Shown here: positions 23,293 through 32,294 of the stretch, in pieces
How the letters are laid out: each line of letters begins with the position of its first letter
Numbering within the stretch: the first letter of the stretch is position 1
DNA from: Plotosus lineatus
Taxonomy: Eukaryota > Chordata > Actinopteri > Siluriformes > Plotosidae
Assembly (NCBI GenBank): GCA_024760905.1
Contig: CM045738.1
Location: forward strand, 49,572,297 to 49,636,296
DNA: 64,000 bases
Direction of reading: 5' to 3'
Notes under the pieces: generated by a model
Database searches by the model: none
Seen by the model: the letters and a program-made list of their open reading frames with translations, nothing else
Told to the model about the DNA's origin: nothing
Program-made: the position numbers and the translations under genes

Positions 23293-23459
23293 TGGTCAAA
23301 TATATGTGTCTGGTGCAGGTTATATCAGTTTGGGAGGGGGTTGGAACGGATTAATTAGTTTGCTATTATTTCTGATGGGAATTTTTGTTTTATCTACATT
23401 TTGACTTACGAGCTCACCCTCAGAACTAATTAATTTCTGAAGTCAAAGTACCACTGTAT

Positions 23460-24228
23460 CTATTGATTTATTTTTCTGTCCTCATGGACAGTCCAGAACA
23501 GTTCAGGATGGTTCAGGACATTTTTGAAGCTTGAGGCGAATGATTGTTAATTATTTACAGGAGCAAATGATTCATAAAGTGACTCACCTGAATAAGTGAT
23601 TAGGTGATTCATATGTGATTCATTACACACAGAACATAATAAGTACGTACTCTGTTTTTGTAGGGCTTATTTGAATACAGTACACAATTCTGACATGTCA
23701 ATATTACAAAGGTCAATTTTGCAATGACACATACATCAAGAGACGTAATTAAGTTGCAGAGATTGCAAAAGTGTTAGTGATTAGTTCTTACAAAAATATC
23801 ATCTGGACACACTTTTCTTCATTTAGGTTTCATGTGTACGTCTGGAATAAGACAGACAACTCAAAGCCAACTCTCAAATTACTCCTTCTCAATGCTTTGG
23901 AATGATTTCCCTCTTGAATATTCAGTTTTATTTGAACAGTTTTGTATTCATTTAATTGTACATTAATCACCCATAATATTAACATCACCTAACTGGTGTG
24001 CAAGCTGCAATACACTGTGTATTCAGAAAGCTTCCTATTATAACCAGCATTAACAGTGTTGGCAGTTTTGCTACAATAGATGTTCCATGGAATCAAACCA
24101 GACAAAAGACTTTCTCTCCTCACCCACATCACTAAACTTTGCGTACCCTTGACTTTCTTGTCAGTTCACTGGTTGTCGTCCCTTGGACCACCTATTTTAT
24201 TGTATTTCCTTGTCACTGCATTCCAGGA
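23460..24228. other. Intergenic stretch, no gene seen
   Basis: AT-rich with no exon, RNA gene or transposon that I can recognise. Confidence 0.45.
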
Positions 24229-24365
24229 GGCAGCATGGTGGTGCAGTGGTTAACACGTCTGCCTCAAAACAAAAAGGCCTGGGTTTAATTCCCAGCTCAG
24301 GCATTCCTGTGTATAGTTTGCATGTTCCCCCTGTACTTGTGTTTCCTCTGAGTACTGCACCCTAT
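24229..24365 (+). repeat. SINE type B head, truncated
   Basis: The tRNA-like head is clear (GGTGCAGTGGTTAACACG and GGTTTAATTCCCAG), followed by GTTTGCATGTTCCCCC. The copy stops in the core where a copy of the 18778-type transposon begins. Confidence 0.7.
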
Positions 24366-24399
24366 AAATAGTGTTTATCATTTGCTTGGTGCATTTTCC

Positions 24400-25043
24400 C
24401 GACACCATAGGGACCACAGTGAGAGCACCACTGCCACCTACTTTCGAGGATGCGCAATTACACTTAATTCTAGTATAGTATGGCAAAAAAGCATGTTCCC
24501 CAGAGTCAAACATGCCCCCTGGCATCACACTGTGCCCGACAAGGGGGGGCGCCCCCCACTATTTGAGAATCACTGGCATTGAGGGAGCTCACCACGAACC
24601 TTTCCTCACTGGCATTCGTAACGTGCACATGCACAAAATTCTCCTCCTCCTGCTCCTCTGTTATGCATCACCTCATGCCTGCCCACATGACATCTTTGCA
24701 CCCACGTGACATCTTTGCCACAGTCAATGATCGGAAGTGTTTTTTGACTTATTTTTTATTCTTGTTTTATTATTATTTATTATTAATTATTATTATTAGT
24801 GTTAATGTACATGTATTATTATTATTATTATTATGAAATATTTATTGTTTTTGCACGTTTATCTTTAATATATTAGGTCAAATATTTGTGTATGTGTCAG
24901 GTTATATGAGTTTGGGAGGAGGTTGGAACAGATTAATTCATTTTTCTATTATTTCCAATGGGAATTTTTGTTTTATCTAATGAACATTTTGACTTAGGAG
25001 CTTGCCCTCGGAACGGATTAATTTCGTAATTCAAGGTACCCAT
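24400..25043 (+). mobile_element. Partial copy of the CAGTGGTACC transposon family
   Basis: It repeats the right half of the 18778-23456 element: ACCATAGGGACCACAGTGAGAG, GGATGCGCAATTACAC, then TTTGACTTAGGAGCTTG and a final TTCAAGGTACC. The last bases of the terminal repeat are decayed. Confidence 0.65.
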
Positions 25044-25246
25044 ACATACATACCACATTCAACATAATTACCAAGAGAACGCAGCAAAATATTTTCCTTT
25101 TTTTAAGCATGGGGGAACAATCAAATGTGTTCTTACTGAATGACATTATTGACATTCCCCAGTGGCGGCAGGTCTTGAAATACCGTGTAAACTCACTTTT
25201 ACAGGCATCGAACGCCTCATTTTACTGTTACAGAGACTGTTCCAAT

Positions 25247-26352
25247 AAGAATAGTGGAAGCTAAACTAAGGGCAGAAGTCTTTGGTATCATGCCAAGAAA
25301 GAGCACCACAGAGGCAGTGTTTGCTTTGAGGATGTTAATGGAGAAGTACAGAGAAGGTCAGAGGGAGCTGCATTGTGCCTTTGTGGATCTGGAGAAAGCA
25401 TATGACAGGGTACCGAGAGAGGAACTGTGGTATTGCATGAGAAAGTCTGGAGTGGCAGAGAAGTATGTAAGAGTGGTGCAGGACATGTATGAGAGATGTA
25501 AGACAGTGGTGAGGTGTGCTGTCGGTGTGACAGAAGAGTTCAAGGTGGAGGTGTGACTGCATCAAGGGTCAGCTCTGAGCCCCTTCTTGTTTGCTATGGT
25601 GATGGACAGGCTGACAGACGAGGTTAGACAAGATTCCCCATGGACTATGATGTTTGCAGATGACATTGTGATCTGCAGTGAGAGCAGAGAACAAGTGCAG
25701 GAAAATCTAGAGAGGTGGAGGTATGCCCTGGAAAGGAGAGGAATGAAGGTTAGCCTCAGTAAGACGGAATACATGTGTGTGAACGCCAAGGACACAACAG
25801 GAGCGGTGAGGTTACAGGGAGCAGAGATAAGGAAGGTGGAGGATTTTAAGTACTTAGGCTCAACAATCCAGAGCAATGGAGAGTGTGGAAAAGAGGTGAA
25901 GAAGCGTGTGCAGGCTGGTTGGAATGGTTGGAGAAAAGTGTCCGGTGTGATGTGTGATAGGAGGGTATCGGCAAGAATGAAGGGAAAAGTGTACAAGACG
26001 GTGTTGAGGCCAGCGATGTTGTATGGTTTAGAAACAGTGGCCCTGGGGAAAAGACAGGAGGCAGAGCTGGATGAAAATGTTGAGGTTCTCTTTGGGAGTA
26101 ACGAGGATGGATAGGATCAGGAATGAGCACATCAGAGGGACAGCACATGAAGAAGTTTTGGACACAAAGTCAGAGAGGCCAGATTGAGATGGTTTGGACA
26201 TGTACAGAGGAGGGATAGGCCTAGAGGAAGACCAAAGAGACGATTCATGGACGTGGTGAAGGAGGACATGAAGGCGGTTGGTGTAAGAGAAGAAGATGCA
26301 GAGGATTGGGTGAGATGGAGGCAGATGATTTGCTGTGGCGACCCCTGAAGAG
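25247..26352 (+). mobile_element. 5'-truncated RTE LINE just upstream of ACP1
   Basis: It carries the reverse transcriptase from [13 protein letters not shown] through the FADD box (FADDIVICSES near 25650) to the C-terminal region and the GGCGACCCCTGAAG 3' end at about 26337. An in-frame stop occurs at about 25554 and pieces near 26065 and 26215 are deleted. It ends about 260 bp before the ACP1 start codon. Confidence 0.85.
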
Positions 26353-26373
26353 AAAAAGAAGATACACTGTTCA

Positions 26374-26377
<4 letters not shown>

Positions 26378-26460
<83 letters not shown>

Positions 26461-26462
26461 TA
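26378..26462. repeat. (TA)n(CA)n microsatellite upstream of ACP1
   Basis: TA run at about 26378-26438 followed by a CA run to about 26460, within 150 bp of the ACP1 start codon. Confidence 0.95.
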
Positions 26463-26610
26463 TACAAATATATTTATGCAGTACTGCAGTGGATAGTTTT
26501 ATCTGCGTGTACTGGTTTTTGGTTGTACCTGCTCAATGCCTGTTATAAATACTGTATGCTGTATTTCGATTTTTACTCAGGCAGATATCAGGGCAGCTAT
26601 TAAAACAAAA

Positions 26611-26653
26611 ATGGCCGCCGCCGGAGAAAAGTCGGTTTTGTTCGTGTGTCTTG
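26611..26653 (+). CDS. acp1: ACP1 exon 1
   Basis: It encodes MAAAGEKSVLFVCL plus the first base of Gly15. The start has A at -3 and G at +4, a strong context. The nucleophile Cys13 is the second last full codon. The donor is CTTG followed by GTAAGA. The beta-strand SVLFVCL before the catalytic loop is standard for the family. Upstream, an AG at 26579-26580 (TTTTTACTCAG) could be the acceptor of an untranslated first exon, which would place the true promoter farther upstream; the sequence alone does not decide this. Confidence 0.95.
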
Positions 26654-27185
26654 GTAAGAGGTTTAATAAAATATTCCGCGTCCTCTGGAGAATGAAGATG
26701 CAGTGTACAAGTGTTAAAGACATAGGATAATGCTGGCGAGTGAATGAAAATGATAATGTAAAAAGAATAATTGCTCTGAGGATAATTTAATTAATTCAAT
26801 GACACTTGAACCTACGTCATGCAATCAGTCGTCTCCATTCCCTCATACTGACTGATCGTTTTATTAAGGATTTATTTATTTGATTTTCAGGTAATTTAGA
26901 GATTTTTTTTTGTCTACTGGACAGCTCAGTTAGTTGATGTAATACTTAGAACTACATAAAATGTGCCATGCTGTGTCGTCCTGTGAGTTGTTGAATTTGA
27001 TTGGTCAGAAGTCAGAGGCGCGTATTCTGTAATAGTTTACAGCCAGAACGTCATTATTCCCCGACTTATTTGAATACTCAATTTTGATTGGTCAATTGAA
27101 ATGTCACAGAAACAGAATGAGTACAGTTAGTTAATTAGCAGCAAAATATGAATTATTAATTAGCAGTGTATTAAGTGAGGTTTAC

Positions 27186-27548
27186 ATCCGGGGCAGTGGT
27201 GGTCTAGTGGTATAGGGCGCTGAGTCGCTGATCCAAAGGTTGGGGGTTCGAGTCCCACTCTCCACAAGGTTGTCACTGTCCCCCCCAGTGCGGCTAACTG
27301 GGTTATCAAAGGCGGGCCATGTCTCTCACTGTCTATGGTGAGAGGTTGATGTAAAAGAACCATTGTTGACTTTAGTAAAGAGGAGCTGCAAAGCCGTCAG
27401 CGTGTTTCTATCCCTTGCTAAAAGGGTTGTGACAGGAAGGGCATCCGACGTAAAAACCTCTGCCAAATGAAAATGTGCGAATCAGATGATTTGCTGTGGC
27501 GACTCCTGAATAAAAGGAAAAAGCCGAAAGGAAGACAGACAGAACAAG
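27186..27548 (+). repeat. tRNA-derived SINE with an RTE-type 3' tail (type C), intron 1
   Basis: The head has a GTGGTCTAGTGG A-box and a GGTTCGAGTCCC B-box. The body (GGGTTATCAAAGGCGGGCC, AAAGAGGAGCTGCAAAG) is shared with the type A SINE. The 3' part differs: GACAGGAAGGGCATCC, GATGATTTGCTGTGGCGACT and AAAAAGCCGAAAGGAAGAC, matching the 3' terminus of the RTE LINEs here. A second copy lies at 42178-42514. Confidence 0.85.
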
Positions 27549-27869
27549 TGAGGTTTACATCATCCCCCACGAAACCCTGAGATCGGGATCAGAATCCTGC
27601 CTCGCACTGAGGAGTCTACAGTCACCCAGAAGGCCTTTGTTTGGTGATGACCTTCTTATGTCACAACACTGTGCTTCAAAGAACTAATACAATCATTGAC
27701 CAATCAGAATTAAGTGTTCAGATTTACTGGGTTGTTTCATAAAGAATATTTGACTAGAAGACGCACATGAATGTCAGGGTGATACCAATGGACCCCTCAG
27801 AAAGGTTACTCTGCCCATGTAAGAGAGTACACACAGGTATTAACCCGCAGCACTACTGAAATTGTGCTG

Positions 27870-27900
<31 letters not shown>

Positions 27901-28068
27901 AATGAAATGTTACAGTAGGATTTCTAATTTTTGTTCAGTAATTTTTTGATCATGATCGAGTTGGATCTGGAGTGAGGTGAATACTGTATACCCCAGGTCA
28001 GATGACTGTTCACTTCAGAACGCCTTACACACACCTTGACCAGATTAACTCAGCTGATCCACCGACTA

Positions 28069-28913
28069 CAGTAGTGCCCCCCCACCACCCCATTTGATTT
28101 GCTGTTCATGGTCACAGCCCCACATACTTGTGGATTAGCGACAACCTCAGAAGTTACTGGCACATGATTCAAATTTAGCCAGTGGCTGAGAGCTTTTGTT
28201 TCTCCCTCCTGCTGATTGGTGGCAGATGATGTGTACACTTCTTTTTTTTTTTTTTTTCTTCGTGCACATGTTATCAACATGATAGCACGTCCACCTCACA
28301 ACAAAAAGGCCTGGGTTTGATTCCACACCTGGGCATTTCTGTGTGGAGTTTGTTTGTTCTCCTTGTGCTTGTATGAGTTTCCTCCGGGTACTACGGTTTC
28401 CTCCAACGGTCCAAAAACTTGCGCAGTAGGTTACTTGGCGTAAATTGTTCCAAATTTCCTGTAGGTGTGAGTGAGTCCGTATGTGGCCTGGATAACCATT
28501 AGGTAGATCATTGTGATCATAGCCATGACAATCCCTGTATGAGCATCATTCAAGCTTCAGGAATCGACGTCCATTCCTCGTAGACGTAGATAGATCAATG
28601 TGATTGCTCGAATCGTGAATTTATGTTCTTTTCGTGTGATTTTAATGGTTATTTAAGTCTTATGATGTCACTCAAATGCCCTGCGTCTTCTCTTGCTTCT
28701 GGTAAGGAGCCTGAGCGCTTTATTTATTCATAAATATTATCACCATGTTACTGTATTATTACTGTATTAATGAGTACGACTGCCGAGAGAATGGGTTTAA
28801 CAAGCAGATTTTAGCGCCTGAAATAGACACAGGGTTTTAAAACCGAATCAATAATTCATGAATTTTCATGAATTCCGCGGGTAGGGGCGGAACGGAACCT
28901 TCGTGAATAACGG
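28069..28913. mobile_element. Tigger-like MITE copy, split by a SINE, intron 1
   Basis: It begins CAGTAGTGCCC and follows the 1261-1812 MITE in reverse order (TTCAAATTTAGCC, GAGCTTTTGTTTCTCCCTCC, then after the SINE GATGTCACTCAAATGCCCTG and GGTAAGGAGCCTGAGCGC). The far end (GGAACCTTCGTGAATAACGG) has lost its terminal bases. A SINE occupies about 28281-28515. Confidence 0.65.
28281..28515 (+). repeat. SINE type B inside a MITE, intron 1
   Basis: tRNA-like head (GATAGCACGTCCACCTCAC, GGGTTTGATTCC), then GAGTTTGTTTGTTCTCC and GTTTCCTCC. The tail is truncated or decayed. Confidence 0.65.
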
Positions 28914-29088
28914 ACCAGATGATCAGGGAAACTGAGTAATCCAGAAGAAACGCATGTGGATATGAGTTGATATCAGCACACATCGCCTCAAGCTTGCATG
29001 CATTTGTATTGGCTACACCAAAAAGTACATCCATGTGTTCTTAAAAAAACATTTTAAAATTATCTTTTTTTTTTTTTTTTTTTTGCAG

Positions 29089-29162
29089 GGAACATCTGCA
29101 GGTCTCCAATAGCTGAGGCTGTCTTTAGGAAGATGGCTACAGAGAACAGCGTGGTGGACAAG
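29089..29162 (+). CDS. acp1: ACP1 exon 2
   Basis: The acceptor is a long T-run ending TTTTGCAG (AG at 29087-29088) and the donor is AAG followed by GTGAGA. The exon completes Gly15 and encodes NICRSPIAEAVFRKM (16-30) and TENSVVDK to residue 39, ending in phase 0. Arg19 closes the phosphate-binding loop C-X5-R, and Ser20 follows as in active family members. The exon 1/2 junction splits the catalytic loop, the same place as in human ACP1. Confidence 0.97.
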
Positions 29163-29483
29163 GTGAGAGACGCTGGAGTGTAATGTTCGGTGTACGTCAG
29201 ATAGAGTAAAATGTTATCGACGTGGCGCTGGGTGTGGTTGTATATTCCACTCAGAATTTAATAATTAGAATTGATAAATTGCCATTTCTGTATTTTCCCG
29301 AATCTGAGCTGCTCGAAGATAAATGTGTGTTGGTGTTTATAATCGGTTTATGAGACACATGTTGGGAACGCCACAAAGTCGAGCAGGGCAGTATTAATAA
29401 ATAGTTTCACTTTGATATTCAGATGAAAAGGACACACACACACACAATGTTATTTAATGTGCAACTTCACCCCCAGCTCTAGG

Positions 29484-29484
<1 letters not shown>

Positions 29485-29547
<63 letters not shown>
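29485..29547. repeat. (TG)n microsatellite, ACP1 intron 2
   Basis: Pure TG run of about 62 bp. Confidence 0.95.
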
Positions 29548-29548
<1 letters not shown>

Positions 29549-29986
29549 GGAGAGAAGGAGGCAGGAGTTGCTTAATCAGTTGCTATCAGCATAGATCTGA
29601 AAATGAGCAATTTCACAGAATCCCGTCTGAGGCTGTGGGCTGTGGGAGGTAGCCCCGCCCACTCAGATCAGAGAATGTTAACATGCTGTTCATGATTAAA
29701 TGTTATAACAGGGAGAGAAGTATCAAACAGTTGACCCCACATCAGCGCAGGTCTCGCAGTGGTTCATGAGGATATTAATCACTAGATGGCAAGTTGAGTC
29801 ATTGTTAACCCATAAAATGCTGATTTTTATTAAAATTAACCGCGGTACTGACATATGATATCACAGTTCGAGCGTCTCATTTTGTTTACAGTTGGAAATC
29901 ATATGGATGTGTACAGTTCCTGTGTAATGTTCATTAGTGGTGACGCTCTAGTTTATAATAAATCTGATATTCAATGTGTAGATATA

Positions 29987-31371
29987 CAGTAGGCCCTTGA
30001 CTATTCGCGGTTTTGCACTCGCGGTTTGAGTACACGCGGTCTGCCCAGCAACTGGCACGTGATTCACATTCAGCCAATGGCTGTCCTCCTTTCTGCTGAT
30101 TGGTTAAGCTGATGTCCCGCCCCTTTTTACTCATTTGCGCACAAGTTGTCAATGAGCCTCTTTTTTCTGTGTTTTAATTACCAGTTAAGCTCTATGATAC
30201 CACTCGAACACTGTGTCCTCTCTGGCTAAGCGATAGAAAACGCTGGCTCTCTTCTGAAGAAATAAAACTTTTTCTTTTCTCTGAACTGTTGTATTAAAAT
30301 CTTTTTCTAAGTTCATGTTTATGTGTGAGATTTTATGTTCTGTAGTATGTTTAACAGTACTCTTCATGTCCTTTTACATTGAAGTTGGAGTAACGTGTCC
30401 AAGATGGCGCTGCCCAGAGGGCGACGTCACGGAGTTCTCAGAGTCAAATTGTTCTTCGTTCGTTTTAGTTTATTCATGTGTTGCACTATGCTCGTCTATG
30501 AGCAGCTTCGGGGCAACTAAGCATGCAATAATCTTATATCTTATATCTATTCTATGCTACGGAGCTCCATGCTAGCGGTTAGCTAGCGGTTAGCTAGCAG
30601 CTATCGGCTAAGCCCGGAGCTCTGAGAGGCTTGGTTAGCTCTTCCGGCCAGACTACTTGAAAATGTTCAGTCGCTACGAAAAAAGATGGACGAGCTTCAT
30701 GCTCGTATTGCAGCGCAGAGGGATCTACAGGACTGTGTTTCTGTGAAACGTGGCTCGAGGAGAGTACACCTGATAAGGCGATTATACCAGCAGGCTACAC
30801 GGCCTTCATCCCCTACTATCCCAAGCGCCGGAGTCCTCGTTCGGCCCCTTCCCGCCTCGGCTTCTTTGTTAGCTAGGATACTCGAAGACGTCACTCCGAG
30901 TTCAATGTAAAAGGACATGAAGTGTAATAAAGTTTATCCTTTTGGTATCATTTGTTAAACATTCTACAGAACATAAAATCTCACGCATAAACATTCTCAG
31001 AATTAACTGAGGTGCTGTACTGGAATAATAATTGAAAAAGACTTTAAAACGAGTGCTTTACGACAGTATATGCTCTATAATGTTTATATCTTTTATTACT
31101 AAATATCACAGTACAAAATTGAAAAGTTTTTCTTACTCGTGATTATATGTTACTACATTAATACTGTATTAATGAGTAAGACTGTCTGTAGAATGTGTTT
31201 AAGAAGCATATTTTATTGCATGTAATAGATACATAGGATTTTACTGCCGGCTGCTCATTCGCGCATGTGACGTCATACATGGGGTTTTACTTCCGTGTAC
31301 AGAGCTCGCGGATTATCTCGATTCGTGGGAGGGCTCGGAATCGTACCCCCGCGAATGTCAAGGGCCTACTG
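29987..31371. mobile_element. Tigger-like transposon, 1.4 kb, intron 2
   Basis: The left end CAGTAGGCCCTTGAC and right end GTCAAGGGCCTACTG are inverted and flanked by TA (29985-29986 and 31372-31373). Internally a second inverted pair occurs: CTTCATGTCCTTTTACATTG at about 30363 and its complement at about 30901, with neighbouring GTGAGATTTTATGTTCTGTA at about 30323 and its complement near 30970. The centre (about 30400-30890) includes CAAGATGGCGCTGCC. Partial relatives are at 41860-42176, 42640-42969 and 44270-44703. No transposase was recognised. Confidence 0.7.
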
Positions 31372-31679
31372 TATATCTATTGTGTCCTTTTCCTTTTTTA
31401 ATCACAGCTTTGATTCTCAGCCCTGATTATGACAGTAAAATGCAGACTCAATTCTAACTCATTATGTTATGTCTTTGTTGTTGGTGATTCTGAACACTTA
31501 ACAAATGTCTGTGGTGACAACAAGAATGTTGGCCGGCACTGTCAGGGGATTTAAAAATCCTCAGAACTTTTCTCAAGATCATAGAGCATTCCAGCCATAG
31601 GAATTTATAGAGATTTATGTGTGTGATGAGGATCCGGATTTAGTGTTCTCACTACGAACACTGCCTGTGACACAGTCCT

Positions 31680-31740
<61 letters not shown>
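31680..31740 (+). promoter_or_regulatory. (TG)n tract forming the 3' splice site region of exon 3a
   Basis: About 60 bp of uninterrupted TG run up to the AG at 31741-31742. There is no ordinary pyrimidine tract between it and the exon. In RNA this is a (UG)n tract, the type of sequence bound by TDP-43 and CELF proteins. A regulatory role is inferred. Confidence 0.6.
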
Positions 31741-31742
<2 letters not shown>

Positions 31743-31856
31743 TGGAGGATAGACAGTGCAGCCACCTCCACTTATGAGATCGGAAACCCTCCTGATTATC
31801 GAGGTGCAGCCTGCATGAAGAAACACGGCGTGCCAATGCGACACCAGGCGCGTCAG
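31743..31856 (+). CDS. acp1: ACP1 alternative exon 3a (Tyr-Glu isoform)
   Basis: 114 bp, 38 codons, phase 0 at both ends, residues 40-77. It reads [15 protein letters not shown], then [14 protein letters not shown], and ends HQARQ. Acceptor TGTGTAG, donor CAG followed by GTACTG. Tyr50 and Glu51 correspond to Tyr49 and Glu50 in mature-enzyme numbering, residues on the rim of the active-site pocket that mark the isoform with human sequence WRVDSAATSGYEIGN. Exon 3b, 85 bp downstream, encodes the alternative version of the same 38 residues, so one of the two should be used per transcript. Confidence 0.95.
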
Positions 31857-31888
31857 GTACTGTTGGGGTGAACATAGCACTACTTCCA

Positions 31889-31891
<3 letters not shown>

Positions 31892-31936
<45 letters not shown>
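31892..31936 (+). promoter_or_regulatory. (TG)n tract in the 85-bp intron before exon 3b
   Basis: About 44 bp of TG run directly before TTGCAG, filling over half of the intron that separates exons 3a and 3b. It takes the place of a pyrimidine tract, as before exon 3a. The role in splice choice is inferred. Confidence 0.6.
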
Positions 31937-31937
<1 letters not shown>

Positions 31938-31941
31938 GCAG

Positions 31942-32055
31942 TGGGTTATAGATTCTGGTGCCACATCTGATTGGAACATAGGCAGCCCTCCAGATGGCCG
32001 TGGTCTTGCCTGCCTCAGGAAACATGGCATTGATACAGATCACAGGGCACGACAG
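31942..32055 (+). CDS. acp1: ACP1 alternative exon 3b (Trp-Asn isoform)
   Basis: 114 bp, 38 codons, phase 0 at both ends. It reads [15 protein letters not shown], then [14 protein letters not shown], and ends DHRARQ. Acceptor TTGCAG (AG at 31940-31941), donor CAG followed by GTACCT. Trp50-Asn51 match the human isoform with WVIDSGAVSDWNVG. The two exons align over all 38 codons without gaps and keep the WxIDS, GN/GS-PPD, RG, C, HG and ARQ positions, consistent with an old tandem exon duplication that predates the fish-mammal split. Confidence 0.95.
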
Positions 32056-32294
32056 GTACCTGCACCACGCGCCCGTGCGAGTGTGTGTGGAGACGTTGTC
32101 ATTGTTGTTTTTTTTTTTTTTTTTTTTTACTTTACATTGCCAAAAATATGTGGTCCATTAAAAAGGACTGAATTGATAATTGGCTATTGTATAGTGTGCA
32201 CCGCTCATCATGGAGTGGCTCACAAATGTGTTATTTTTAATGTACAATGACAAAAATGTATATCTTCTTCTTCTTTTCCTTTCGGCTGTTCCCT

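Larger units (their letters stand above)
18778..23456. mobile_element. Outer DNA transposon (CAGTGGTACC ends) hosting a P-like element
   Basis: The left end CAGTGGTACCTCGAC and right end GTCAAAGTACCACTG form an inverted pair flanked by TA (18776-18777 and 23457-23458). Only about 172 bp at the left and 670 bp at the right belong to it; the middle is the P-like insertion at 18951-22781. Next to the insertion the host sequence folds as a near-perfect palindrome. A 3' RTE fragment lies at 23170-23292. Partial relatives are at 24400-25043 and 61105-61300. TA duplication suggests the Tc1/mariner or pogo branch. Confidence 0.65.

Noticed and set aside
27186..27260. tRNA-like sequence with A-box and B-box
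   Set aside because: It is the head of a SINE; the body and tail are attached and it recurs several times, so it is not a tRNA gene.
30686..30910. Frame starting MDELHARIAAQRDLQD
   Set aside because: It ends inside the internal inverted repeat of a transposon and shows no known domain.
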